This document shows positions 5,721 to 14,798 of a stretch of DNA of 24,802 nt, one piece after another. Numbering within the stretch: the stretch's first letter is position 1; every line of letters begins with the position of its first letter. This DNA comes from JACVRW01 sp034664105 (GTDB lineage Bacteria > Actinomycetota > Thermoleophilia > Solirubrobacterales > Thermoleophilaceae). Position numbers and translations under genes: made by a program. The stretch is taken from assembly GCA_034664105.1 (NCBI GenBank), contig JAXDIH010000007.1, forward strand, positions 1 to 24,802, given 5' to 3'. A model generated the notes under the pieces. That model made no database searches. It was given only the letters and a program-made list of their open reading frames with translations, and had not been told where the DNA came from.

Positions 5721-8700
5721 ATGGCTTCCTGGCAGGACGAAGGCGCGCGTACCGCATTTGCCGTGTCCACGCTTGCCGTCGTCGTCGCCGTGCTGCTGTC
5801 CGGATGCACGCCGACGCCGGGGTGCGGAAGCACGGCCAACGACGTCGTGGCCGAGAACTGCAAGGCGGGGAACCCGGCCACCGAGTGGGACATCCAGGGC
5901 GACGGCGACCCGAGCATCCAGGGCTTCGCCACGGACATCAGCGTCGATCAGGGCGGCCGCGTCGACTTCAAGATCAAGACCGACGCCGCCGACTACCGGC
6001 TCGACATCTACCGGATGGGCTACTACGGCGGGAGCGGGGCCCGCAAGGTGGCCACGGTGCAGCCGTCGGCGGCGCTGCCTCAGGCTCAGGCCGACTGCGC
6101 CCAGACGGCGTCGACGGGACTGGTCGACTGCGGCAACTGGGGGGTCTCGGCGTCGTGGCAGGTGCCGGCCGACGCCGTGTCCGGCATCTACTTCGCCAAG
6201 CTCGTCCGCGAGGCCGGGCCGGCCGGAGCGAGCCACGTGGTGTTCATCGTTCGCGACGACGACGGCGCCTCGGACGTGCTGTTCCAGACGTCCGACACCA
6301 CCTGGCAGGCCTACAACCGCTACGGCGGCAACAGCCTCTACGTCGGCGGGCCGGGGCAGAACCCCGGGCGCGGCTACAAGGTCAGCTACAACCGGCCGTT
6401 CCGGACCCGGGCCACGGAGACCGAGGACTGGCTCTTCAACGCCGAGTACCCGATGGTGCGCTGGCTCGAGCGCAGCGGGTACGACGTCAGCTACTTCACC
6501 GGGGTGGACGGCGACCGCCGCGGCACCGAGATCCTGGAGCACAAGGCGTTCCTCTCGGTAGGCCACGACGAGTACTGGTCGCGCGCGCAGCGCGACAACG
6601 TGCGGGCGGCCCGGGACGCGGGCGTGAACCTGGGCTTCTTCAGCGGCAACGAGATCTTCTGGAAGACGCGCTGGGAGGACAACCACCGCACGCTCGTCTC
6701 CTACAAGGAGACCCACGCCAACGCCAAGATCGACCCGCAGGCCAATGTCTGGACCGGCACCTGGCGCGACCCCCGGCCGATCAACCCGGAGGGGCCCGAG
6801 CCGGAGAACGCCCTGAGCGGCAACATCTTCATGGTCAACTCCGGCACCGCGACGATCAAGGTGCCGGCGGACGACGGGAAGATGCGCCTGTGGCGCGGCA
6901 CGAACGTGGCCACGCAGGCGCCCGACGAGACCGCCACGCTCACCGCCGACACGATCGGCTACGAGTGGGACGAGGACGTGGACAACGGCGCGCGGCCGCC
7001 GGGGGTCTTCCACAACTCCACCACCACCGTGCCCGGCGTCGAGAAGCTCCAGGACCACGGCTCGACCTACGGGTCCGGGACGGCCACCCACCACGTCAAC
7101 GAGTACCGCCACGGCAACGCCCTCGTGTTCGGCGCCGGCACGATCCAGTGGTCCTGGGGCCTGGACGGCACCCACGACCGCGGCGGCTCCACGCCCGACT
7201 CGCGCATGCAGCAGGCCACGGTCAACCTGCTCGCCGACATGGGCGTTCAGCCCGCCACGCTCCAGCCGGGGCTGACGACGGCAACCGCGTCCGGGGACCA
7301 CGACGCTCCCACGTCGACTGTCGGCTCGCCGAGCAGCGGCCAGGTGGTGGCCCAGGGCGTCGCCACGACCATCTCCGGAACGGCGAGCGACACCGGCGGC
7401 GGCGTCGTGGGCGGCGTCGAGGTCTCCGTCGACGACGGCGCGACCTGGCACCCGGCGATAGGCCGAGCGGACTGGCGCTTCACCTGGACGCCGCAGAACG
7501 CGGGGCCGGCCACCATCCGCAGCCGCGCGGTAGACGACAGCGGCAACCTGGGATCCCCCTCCGACGGCGTGCCGGTCGTCGTCGGCGCGGCATCGCCGGC
7601 GGTCTGCCCGTGCTCGATCTTCAAGAACGAGCAGCCGGTGCAGACGACCGCGGACGAAGACAGTCAGGCGGTCGAGCTCGGCGTGCGCTTCCGGTCGGAC
7701 GAGGACGGCTACGTCACGGGCCTGCGCTTCTACAAGGGCGCGGGGAACACGGGAACTCACGTCGGGCACCTATGGAGCTCCGACGGCAACGAGCTGGCCG
7801 AGGCCACGTTCACCGGGGAGTCCGCCTCGGGGTGGCAGACGGTCAACCTCGACACCCCCGTGGCCATCACCAAGGACGTGACGTACGTGGCCTCCTACCA
7901 CGCGCCGGCCGGCCACTACGCGTTCGACTCGCAGTACTTCGCCGCCGGCAAGCACAGCCCGCCGCTCCACGGCCTGGCCGACGGCACGGATGGAGCGAAC
8001 GGCGTGTACCGGTACGGGCCGAGCGGCAGCTTCCCGCGCGACACCTACCAGAGCGGCAACTACTGGGTCGACGTGCTGTTCGACCGCGTGGTGCTCCCCG
8101 ACACGCGCGCTCCGCGGATCTCCGCGGTCGCGCCCGTGGACGGCGCCGACGACGTCTCCCCGACCACGGCTGTCACCGCGCGCTTCGACGAGCCGATGAA
8201 CGCCTCGACGATCAACGGCAACACGTTCCGGCTGCGGGAGCCCGGCGGTGCCCTCGTGTCGGCCGACGTGACCTACGACGCGACCACCCGCACGGCCAAG
8301 CTCGCCCCGCAGGCCGCGCTGGCGCGGTCGACCACCTACACGGCCACGGTGCAGGGCGGCCTCCCGGCGCCGGCCGCGGAAGACGCGCACGGCAACCGGC
8401 TCGCGAGCGACCGCACCTGGTCGTTCAAGATCGCGGACCCGCCGCCGGCGCCACCCGGCGATGGCCCCGGCGGGCCGGTGCTGGTGATCAGCGCGGCCGG
8501 CAACCCCTTCGGCCGCTACTACGGCGAGATCCTGCGCGCCGAGGGCCTCAACGAGTTCACGATCGCCGACATCGGCAGCGTGTCGGCCGCCACCCTCGAC
8601 GCCCATGACGTCGTGGTGCTGGCTCAGACCACGCTCACCGATGCCCAGGCCGCGATGCTCCAGAGCTGGGTGCAGGGCGGCGGCAACCTGATCGCGATGC

Positions 8701-11126
8701 GGCCCGACGCGCGGCTGGCTGGGCTGCTCGGGCTGACCGCCGCTGCCGGGACGCTCGACAGCGCGTACCTGAAGGTCGACACCGGCGCCGGACCTGGCGC
8801 CGGCATCACCGACCAGACGATCCAGTTCCACGGCGCCGCCGACCGCTACTCGCTCTCAGGCGCGAGCGAGGTGGCCCGGCTCTACAGCGACGCGAACAGC
8901 GCCAGCTCCAACCCGGCCGTGACCTTGCGCGACGTGGGCGGCGCCGGCGGGCAGGCGGCGGCGTTCACCTACGACCTCGCGCGCTCCGTCGTCTACACGC
9001 GCCAGGGCAATCCGGCCTGGGCGGGCCAGGAGCGCGACGGGCAGGAGGGACCGATCCGCTCCGACGACCTGTTCTTCGGCGCCAAGGCCGGCGACTCTCA
9101 GCCCGACTGGGTGGACCTCGACAAGGTCGCGATCCCGCAGGCGGACGAGCAGCAGCGCCTGCTGGCCAACCTGATCACGAGGATGAGCGCGGACCGCCAG
9201 CCGCTGCCGCGCTTCTGGTATCTGCCGCGCGGCGAGAAGGCGGCCGTCGTCATGACCGGCGACGACCACGGCAGAGGCGGGACGGTCGACCAGTTCGAGA
9301 AGTTCAAGCAGGAGAGCCCGGCCAACTGCTCGGTCGCCAACTGGGAGTGCATCCGCACCACGTCCTACGTCTACACCAGCGTCCCGATCAGCGACGGCCA
9401 GGCGGCGGCGTACCAGGGCCAGGGTTTCGAGATCGCCCTGCATCCCAACACCGGTTGCCTCAGCTTCACGCCCACCTCGCTGGACTCGGACTTCGACCTG
9501 CAGCTGGCGAGCTTCGCGTCGACCTGGCCGAGCCTCGCCGCGCCGCGCACCAACCGCACCCACTGCATCCCGTGGAGCGATTGGTCGAGCCACGCCAAGG
9601 TCGAGCTGGATCACGGGATCCGCTTCGACACGAACTACTACTACTGGCCCGAGGCGTGGGTCCAGAACCGCCCCGGGATGTTCACGGGCTCTGGCATGCC
9701 GATGCGCTTTGCCGACCTCGACGGCTCGCTCATCGACGTCTACCAGGCCACGACCCAGATCACCGACGAGAGCGGCGTGGACATCCCCGCCCACATCGCC
9801 GCGCTGCTGTCGAACGCGCTCGGTCCGCAGGGCTACTACGGCGTGTTCACGATGAACATGCACACCGACTCGCTGTCGGCAGGCGCCGACGCGATCGTCG
9901 CGGACGCCAAGTCTCGCGGCGTGCCGGTGGTCTCGGCGCGCCAGATGCTCACCTGGATCGACGGGCGCAACGGCTCGTCGTTCCAGGGGCTCGACTGGGA
10001 CGGCGGCCACCTCACGTTCACGATCGCCCCCGGCACGGGGGCCAACGGCCTCGAGGCGCTGGTGCCGGTCCACGCCGGAGCGGGAGACCTGTCTCAGATC
10101 ACCCGCGGCGGCAGCCCCGTGACCACGGAGGCGCGCACGGTAAAGGGCATCGACTACGTCGCCTTCCCGGCCGCGGCGGGCGCCTACGTCGCGACCTACT
10201 CGCAGCCGGCCGCGAGCTTCGTCGACGACGACGTGGCGGATTTCGGGGCCGGTACGCCGGGAGCCGATACGGCGGTCGGCGCCAGCGGAGCAGCGGCGAA
10301 CGGCGAGGTGCAGCTGCATCCCGCCGTGGGCGAGGAGTTCGGTGGCGCCGCGCTGCCGGGCGATTGGTTCGCGACGCCCTGGGGAGGTGGCGGCGGAGCA
10401 ACCGTGTCGGGCGGCGCCCTGCACGTGAACGGCGCGCGCTCGGGCACGAACGGCACCTCCGGGCCGCCCCGCACGGCTGAGTTCAGCGCGGCCTTCGCCG
10501 CGGCCGCGTTCCAGCACGTCGGCTTTGGGCTCGACTACAACGGTGCGCCGTGGGCGATGTTCAGCACGGGCGGCGGTGGCGCGGGGCCGGTGGGCCTCTA
10601 CGCGCGCACTTACGGATCGTCGCTCGTCGACACCGCGATTCCCGGCGTCCCACCAACCGACCCGCACCGCTACCGCGTCGTCTGGAAGCCCGCGAGCGTC
10701 GACTTCTACGTGGACGGCAACAAGGTGGCCACCCACGACATCGCCGTGTCCGACGCGATGCGACCGCTGGCCAGCGACTTCGACTCCAGCGGCCCCGAGG
10801 TGGCGGTGCACTGGCTGCGGATGAGCCCTTACTCCGCCACGGGCACGTTCCTATCGCGCGTGTTCGACGGTGGGGCCGCGGGCGCCGATTGGCTGGCGCT
10901 CGGCAGCACGGCGGGCGTGCCCGGCTCCACCTCGCTGACGCTCGCGACCCGTTCGGGCGACACGGCCACGCCGGACGGCAGCTGGTCGGACTGGCAGGCG
11001 GTCGGGGCGGGGGACGCCATCGCCAGCCCCAACGCGCGCTACCTCCAGTACCGGGCGGTCATGTCGAGCACCGACAACACGGTTACGCCGACGCTCGAGC
11101 GGGTCACCGTCAGCCACCAGCCCTAG
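5721..11126 (+). CDS. Giant multidomain surface lipoprotein (DMFase-like, DUF4082, Ig-like, NodB-like)
   Basis: An 1801-residue secreted protein. The start ATG 5721 is preceded by GAGGAG with 4-nt spacing and gives a clean lipoprotein signal: hydrophobic helix 12-26 and lipobox LSGC with lipidated C29. Regions, by similarity I recognise: about 55-520, a domain resembling the C-terminal part of N,N-dimethylformamidase large subunit, with GHDEYWS (281-287) and FFSGNEIFWKTRWE (306-319); 529-622, an Ig-like module; 632-790, DUF4082; 797-905, SbsA-like Ig (Big_5); 919 to about 1150, a Rossmann/GATase1-like domain; about 1172-1420, a NodB/polysaccharide-deacetylase-like barrel with TGDDHG (1179-1184) and ALHPNTG; 1535-1702, a concanavalin-like sandwich; then a beta-rich tail to 1801. 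It is anchored outside the membrane and probably acts on or binds a carbohydrate or surface matrix. Enzymatic activity of either catalytic-looking domain is unproven; the usual H-x3-H metal motif of NodB is not clear. Confidence 0.85.
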   Translation: MASWQDEGARTAFAVSTLAVVVAVLLSGCTPTPGCGSTANDVVAENCKAGNPATEWDIQGDGDPSIQGFATDISVDQGGRVDFKIKTDAADYRLDIYRMGYYGGSGARKVATVQPSAALPQAQADCAQTASTGLVDCGNWGVSASWQVPADAVSGIYFAKLVREAGPAGASHVVFIVRDDDGASDVLFQTSDTTWQAYNRYGGNSLYVGGPGQNPGRGYKVSYNRPFRTRATETEDWLFNAEYPMVRWLERSGYDVSYFTGVDGDRRGTEILEHKAFLSVGHDEYWSRAQRDNVRAARDAGVNLGFFSGNEIFWKTRWEDNHRTLVSYKETHANAKIDPQANVWTGTWRDPRPINPEGPEPENALSGNIFMVNSGTATIKVPADDGKMRLWRGTNVATQAPDETATLTADTIGYEWDEDVDNGARPPGVFHNSTTTVPGVEKLQDHGSTYGSGTATHHVNEYRHGNALVFGAGTIQWSWGLDGTHDRGGSTPDSRMQQATVNLLADMGVQPATLQPGLTTATASGDHDAPTSTVGSPSSGQVVAQGVATTISGTASDTGGGVVGGVEVSVDDGATWHPAIGRADWRFTWTPQNAGPATIRSRAVDDSGNLGSPSDGVPVVVGAASPAVCPCSIFKNEQPVQTTADEDSQAVELGVRFRSDEDGYVTGLRFYKGAGNTGTHVGHLWSSDGNELAEATFTGESASGWQTVNLDTPVAITKDVTYVASYHAPAGHYAFDSQYFAAGKHSPPLHGLADGTDGANGVYRYGPSGSFPRDTYQSGNYWVDVLFDRVVLPDTRAPRISAVAPVDGADDVSPTTAVTARFDEPMNASTINGNTFRLREPGGALVSADVTYDATTRTAKLAPQAALARSTTYTATVQGGLPAPAAEDAHGNRLASDRTWSFKIADPPPAPPGDGPGGPVLVISAAGNPFGRYYGEILRAEGLNEFTIADIGSVSAATLDAHDVVVLAQTTLTDAQAAMLQSWVQGGGNLIAMRPDARLAGLLGLTAAAGTLDSAYLKVDTGAGPGAGITDQTIQFHGAADRYSLSGASEVARLYSDANSASSNPAVTLRDVGGAGGQAAAFTYDLARSVVYTRQGNPAWAGQERDGQEGPIRSDDLFFGAKAGDSQPDWVDLDKVAIPQADEQQRLLANLITRMSADRQPLPRFWYLPRGEKAAVVMTGDDHGRGGTVDQFEKFKQESPANCSVANWECIRTTSYVYTSVPISDGQAAAYQGQGFEIALHPNTGCLSFTPTSLDSDFDLQLASFASTWPSLAAPRTNRTHCIPWSDWSSHAKVELDHGIRFDTNYYYWPEAWVQNRPGMFTGSGMPMRFADLDGSLIDVYQATTQITDESGVDIPAHIAALLSNALGPQGYYGVFTMNMHTDSLSAGADAIVADAKSRGVPVVSARQMLTWIDGRNGSSFQGLDWDGGHLTFTIAPGTGANGLEALVPVHAGAGDLSQITRGGSPVTTEARTVKGIDYVAFPAAAGAYVATYSQPAASFVDDDVADFGAGTPGADTAVGASGAAANGEVQLHPAVGEEFGGAALPGDWFATPWGGGGGATVSGGALHVNGARSGTNGTSGPPRTAEFSAAFAAAAFQHVGFGLDYNGAPWAMFSTGGGGAGPVGLYARTYGSSLVDTAIPGVPPTDPHRYRVVWKPASVDFYVDGNKVATHDIAVSDAMRPLASDFDSSGPEVAVHWLRMSPYSATGTFLSRVFDGGAAGADWLALGSTAGVPGSTSLTLATRSGDTATPDGSWSDWQAVGAGDAIASPNARYLQYRAVMSSTDNTVTPTLERVTVSHQP

Positions 11127-11155
11127 CTCCGCTCGGCCTGCCACCATTGGCGCCC

Positions 11156-12001
11156 GTGGCGACCCGCGACCGCTCCCTGCCCGTCGCCGTCTTCGACTCA
11201 GGCGTCGGCGGGCTCACCGTGCTGCACGAGTGCCTCGTGTCGCTTCCGCACGAGGACTTCCTCTACCTCGGGGACACCGCTCGATTCCCCTACGGCGACC
11301 GCGTGCCGGCCCAGCTGGCCGAGTTCGCGCGCGAGCTCGCGGGCATCCTGCTCGACCGCGGCGCCAAGCTGCTCGTCGTGGCCTGCAACTCGGCCACGGC
11401 CGCCGCGCTGCCCGCGCTGCGCGACGAGCTGGAGCAGGAGGTCCCGGTCGTGGCGGTCGTCCGCCCGGAGTCGCGCCTGGCCGCCGCGGCCACCGTCAAC
11501 GGTCGCGTTGGCCTGATCGCCACGCCGGCGACCGTGGACAGCGGCGCCTACGCCGAGGCGCTCGCGGAGGTGGCTCCCGCCGCGGAGCTGCACGCCGTCG
11601 CCTCCGCCGAGCTGGCGCCGCTGATCCAGGAGGGCGGCGAGGTCGACCACCGGACGCTGGCCTGCGTCGAGGGCGCCTGCCGCCCGCTCAAGCAGGCCGG
11701 GGTGGACACCGTGATCCTCGGCTGCACGCACTACCCGCTCGTGCGCCCCGTGCTCCAGCGCGAGCTGGGACGTGGCGTCACGATCGTCAGCTCGGGCGAG
11801 GCGATCGCCACCGAGGTCGAGGCCAGGCTGCGCGAGGCGGGCGTGGACAACGACGAGCACCGCCGCGGCGAGTACCGCTTCCTTGCCACCGGTGACCCGG
11901 AGCAGTTCAGGCGCGCCGGCACCCGCTTCCTGCAGCTGCCGATCGGCAGCGTCGAGCACGTCGAGGTGGCCGCCGCCGGATCGGGTAGGAAGGCCGCATG
12001 A
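11156..12001 (+). CDS. murI: Glutamate racemase
   Basis: A 281-residue enzyme making D-glutamate for peptidoglycan. Key features: VFDSGVGGLTV (12-22) with the conserved D14/S15, ACNSATA (77-83) with catalytic C78, and GCTHYPL (189-195) with second catalytic C190 and adjacent H192. YLGDTARFPYG (37-47) is the usual substrate-pocket block. Length matches the family. I use GTG 11156 as start; an in-frame TTG at 11147 is also possible, and neither has a good ribosome-binding site. Between the catalytic regions the family commonly has a P-G-A segment, whereas this protein reads VVRPESRLAA (101-110), a local deviation. It begins 29 bp after the giant lipoprotein gene and its stop overlaps rph (ATGA), so murI and rph are probably co-translated. 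Confidence 0.95.
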   Translation: MATRDRSLPVAVFDSGVGGLTVLHECLVSLPHEDFLYLGDTARFPYGDRVPAQLAEFARELAGILLDRGAKLLVVACNSATAAALPALRDELEQEVPVVAVVRPESRLAAAATVNGRVGLIATPATVDSGAYAEALAEVAPAAELHAVASAELAPLIQEGGEVDHRTLACVEGACRPLKQAGVDTVILGCTHYPLVRPVLQRELGRGVTIVSSGEAIATEVEARLREAGVDNDEHRRGEYRFLATGDPEQFRRAGTRFLQLPIGSVEHVEVAAAGSGRKAA

Positions 12002-12735
12002 GCACCGAGCCGCGGCGCGACGGCCGCTCCCACGACGAGCTGCGCGACATCAACATCGTCACCGGCTTCGTCGGGACCGCGACCGGATCGGCCCTGATCG
12101 AGGCCGGGGGCACGCGCGTGATCTGCACCGCCAGCGTGGACGAGGAGGTCCCGCGGTGGATGGCCGGACAGGGCAAGGGCTGGGTCACGGCCGAGTACGG
12201 GATGCTCCCGGCGTCGACCGGGGACCGCAAGCGCCGGGACGTCTCCAAGGGCCGTCCCGACGGGCGCACCGTGGAGATCCAGCGGCTGATCGGGCGTTCG
12301 CTGCGCGGCGTGATCGACTTCAAGGGGCTCGGCGAGCGCACGGTGTGGATCGACTGCGACGTGCTCGAGGCCGACGGGGGCACCCGGTGCGCCGCCATCA
12401 CCGGCGGCTACGTGGCGCTCGAGCTGGCGCTGCGCCGGCTGGTCGAAGAGGGCAAGCTCGCCGCGGTGCCGCTGTCGCAGTCGGTGGCCGCCGTGTCCTG
12501 TGGCGTGGTGGGCGGCCGCGCCATGCTCGACCTCGACTACTCCGAGGACTCCACCGCCGAGGTGGACGCGAACGTCGTCATGACCGGCGACGGCGGCTTG
12601 GTCGAGGTGCAGGCGACCGCCGAGCGCACCCCGCTCTCGCGCGCCTCGCTGGACGAGCTGCTCGCCCTGGCGGCGGCCGGCATCGACCAGCTGCGGGCGG
12701 CCCAGCAGGAGGCCGTGGGCGCCGCCATCTCCTAG
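11998..12735 (+). CDS. rph: Ribonuclease PH
   Basis: A 245-residue phosphorolytic 3'-to-5' exoribonuclease that trims the 3' ends of tRNA precursors, using phosphate and releasing nucleoside diphosphates; the family acts as a hexamer. Signature blocks are RRDGRSHDELR (6-16), GWVTAEYGMLP (61-71), KGRPDGRTVEIQRLIGRSLR (84-103), and IDCDVLEADGGTR (118-130), the last two containing the phosphate-binding and catalytic residues typical of RNase PH. The length is that of a full enzyme, slightly longer than E. coli Rph. The start ATG 11998 overlaps the murI stop. The order rph then rdgB, separated by 6 bp, is a very common pairing in actinobacteria and other bacteria. Confidence 0.97.
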   Translation: MSTEPRRDGRSHDELRDINIVTGFVGTATGSALIEAGGTRVICTASVDEEVPRWMAGQGKGWVTAEYGMLPASTGDRKRRDVSKGRPDGRTVEIQRLIGRSLRGVIDFKGLGERTVWIDCDVLEADGGTRCAAITGGYVALELALRRLVEEGKLAAVPLSQSVAAVSCGVVGGRAMLDLDYSEDSTAEVDANVVMTGDGGLVEVQATAERTPLSRASLDELLALAAAGIDQLRAAQQEAVGAAIS

Positions 12736-12741
12736 GTAGCG

Positions 12742-13377
12742 GTGCGCCTCGTCCTCGCCACCCGCAACGAGCACAAGCTGCGCGAGCTCGTGGACCTGAT
12801 GCGCCCCCACGAGATCGAGCCGCTCCCGGACGACGTCGAGCTGCCGCCTGAGACCGGCACGACCTTCGCCGACAACGCGCTCGGCAAGGCGCGCGCCGCC
12901 GCGGCGGCCACCGGGCGGGCCGCGATCGCCGACGACTCGGGGATCGAGGCGGCCGCCCTGAATGGCGCGCCGGGCGTGTGGTCGGCCCGCTTCGCCGGCG
13001 ATCATGCGACCGACGAGGAGAACCTCGCGAAGCTGCTGCGCGAGGTGCCCCGCGACGGCGATACGCGGGTGGCGTACGTTTGCGCCATGGCCTTCGTCGA
13101 GCCTGGCGGCGCGCAGGAGGTGGTGCACGGCCGCTGTGAGGGAAGGCTCACCCATGAGCCGCGCGGCAGCGGCGGCTTTGGCTACGACCCCGCCTTCGTG
13201 CCCGACGACTATCCCGACGACGACCGCACCATGGCCGAGCTCGATCCACAGGAGAAGGACGCGATCAGCCACCGCGGCCGCGCCGCGCGCGAGCTCGCGA
13301 TCCGGCTGGCGCGGGCCGAGGAGTCGGCGCGCCCGCGCGGGCCGCTCACGGACCTGTTCAGGCGGCGCGGCCGATGA
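12742..13377 (+). CDS. rdgB: XTP/dITP diphosphatase (RdgB/HAM1 family)
   Basis: A 211-residue nucleotide-pool cleaning enzyme that hydrolyses dITP, XTP and related deaminated purine nucleotides to the monophosphate and pyrophosphate, keeping them out of DNA and RNA. Motifs: LATRNEHKLREL (5-16) at the N-terminus, TFADNALGKA (41-50), the central ADDSGIEAAALNGAPGVWSARFAG block (63-86) with acidic metal ligands D64/D65, GFGYDP (145-150), and SHRGRA (176-181). Start GTG 12742 places the first strand exactly where family members begin. The tail after residue 192 is a short Arg/Pro-rich extension. The stop overlaps the cation-efflux gene by 4 bases (ATGA). Confidence 0.96.
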   Translation: MRLVLATRNEHKLRELVDLMRPHEIEPLPDDVELPPETGTTFADNALGKARAAAAATGRAAIADDSGIEAAALNGAPGVWSARFAGDHATDEENLAKLLREVPRDGDTRVAYVCAMAFVEPGGAQEVVHGRCEGRLTHEPRGSGGFGYDPAFVPDDYPDDDRTMAELDPQEKDAISHRGRAARELAIRLARAEESARPRGPLTDLFRRRGR

Positions 13378-14798
13378 ACGACTCCGTCGAGAACCGCGCA
13401 CGGCGGCGCACGGCGCTGCTCAGCGTGGGGGCGGCCGTGCTGCTGGTGGCGGTCAAGCTCGTCACCGGCCTCGTCACCGGCTCGCTGGCCTTCGTGGCGG
13501 AGGCCGTGCACTCCGGCACCGACCTCGTCGCGGCGCTGCTCACCCTGTTCGCCGTCCGGGTGGCCATCCGCCCGCCCGACCGCGAGCACCACTACGGCCA
13601 CGGCAAGGCCGAGCACCTCGCGGCCCTGGCGGAGAGCGCGTTCCTGATCATCGTGTCGGTGGGCATCGCCGGCGAGTCGCTGCGGCGGCTGATCGCCGGA
13701 GGCGGACATGCGGTGGAGGCGACCTGGTGGGCGTTCGTCGTCCTGGTTGTGGTGATTGCGCTGGACGCCTCCAGGGCGGTGGCCAGCCGCCGCGCGGCCC
13801 GGCGCTTCAGCTCCGCCGCGTTCGCCGCGAACGCCCTGCACTTCGCCTCGGATCTCGCCGGCTCGGTGGCGGTGCTGATCGGGCTGGTATTCGTAGCCGC
13901 CGGCCAGCCCTCCGCTGACGCCGTGGCCGCGCTGTTCGTCGCCGGTCTGGTCGTGGTCGCGGGCCTTCGGCTCGCCCGCCGGTCGGTGGACGTGCTGATG
14001 GACCGCAGCGAGGTCGAGGCGGAGGAGCGCATCCGCTCGGTGCTGGCCCGGCTCGCTGAGCCCGTGGAGCTGCGCCGCATCCGCGTCCGTCACGCCGGCG
14101 GGCGGCATTTCGCCGACCTGGTGCTGGCCGTGCCGCCGGACGCCGGCCTCACGCAGGCCCACGCGATCTCCGACGAGGTGGAGCGCGTGGTGGAGGAGTC
14201 GCTGCCGAACTCGGACGTGGTCGTCCACGTCGAGCCGAGCGAGCCCTCCGGTGACCTGCGCGAGCGCGCCACCGCGGCGGCGTCGAGCGTGCCCGAGGTG
14301 CGCGAGGTCCACAACGTGCGGGCGATGCACCTGCCCGACGGCTACGAGCTGTCCCTGCACGTGAAGCTGCCGAGCGAGCTCACGCTGATGGAGTCGCACG
14401 GGGTGGTCGAGCGCCTCGAGGCCCTGATCCGCGCCGCGATCCCCGGGCTGCGCAACGTGCACACCCACATCGAGCCGCTCTCCGGCACCGACTGGGTGCG
14501 CCAGCCGGCGAGCGACGACACGACCGCGGAGCGCGGCGCCATCGAGGAGATCGTCCGGCGCGTGACCGGCAAGGCGCCCGCCGCCATCTCGTTCCGCGAC
14601 GGCGAGGGCGGCCGGATCGCCCTCGTGACGATCAGGCTCCCGGGCGACCAGCCGCTGCCCTCCGCCCATCGGGACGCGGGCGCGATCGAGGAGGCTGTGC
14701 GCGAGCGCTTCCCCTCGGTGGCCGACGTGATCGTCCACACCGAGCCGGAGGAGGCGGCCGAGGCGCCGCCCCGAGTCGAGGGCCCTACAGCAGGTTGA
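13374..14798 (+). CDS. Cation diffusion facilitator transporter with extended C-terminal domains
   Basis: A 474-residue inner-membrane metal/proton antiporter of the CDF family. The first 205 residues hold six predicted membrane helices. The metal-site motifs are present: H46-x3-D50 (HSGTD) in helix 2 and H156-x3-D160 (HFASD) in helix 5. An HHYGHGKAEHL segment (72-82) follows helix 2. The usual family member ends after one cytosolic ferredoxin-like dimerisation domain near residue 290-300. Here about 270 residues follow the membrane part and appear to comprise three related units, roughly 213-288, 294-369 and 385-457. Each ends in a similar strand: VVVHVEP, VHTHIEP and VIVHTEP. Zn, Fe, Mn or Co may be the substrate; the motifs do not decide. 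The 3' end overlaps the convergent small membrane gene by 14 bases. Confidence 0.93.
   Translation: MNDSVENRARRRTALLSVGAAVLLVAVKLVTGLVTGSLAFVAEAVHSGTDLVAALLTLFAVRVAIRPPDREHHYGHGKAEHLAALAESAFLIIVSVGIAGESLRRLIAGGGHAVEATWWAFVVLVVVIALDASRAVASRRAARRFSSAAFAANALHFASDLAGSVAVLIGLVFVAAGQPSADAVAALFVAGLVVVAGLRLARRSVDVLMDRSEVEAEERIRSVLARLAEPVELRRIRVRHAGGRHFADLVLAVPPDAGLTQAHAISDEVERVVEESLPNSDVVVHVEPSEPSGDLRERATAAASSVPEVREVHNVRAMHLPDGYELSLHVKLPSELTLMESHGVVERLEALIRAAIPGLRNVHTHIEPLSGTDWVRQPASDDTTAERGAIEEIVRRVTGKAPAAISFRDGEGGRIALVTIRLPGDQPLPSAHRDAGAIEEAVRERFPSVADVIVHTEPEEAAEAPPRVEGPTAG

Noticed and set aside
5561..8608. 1015-residue plus-strand frame overlapping the giant lipoprotein
   Set aside because: Arg/Gly-rich shadow of the real gene in another frame with no recognisable domain.
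8856..10811. 651-residue minus-strand frame
   Set aside because: Antisense shadow of the giant lipoprotein gene, Arg/Val/Gly-rich, without start signals or family similarity.
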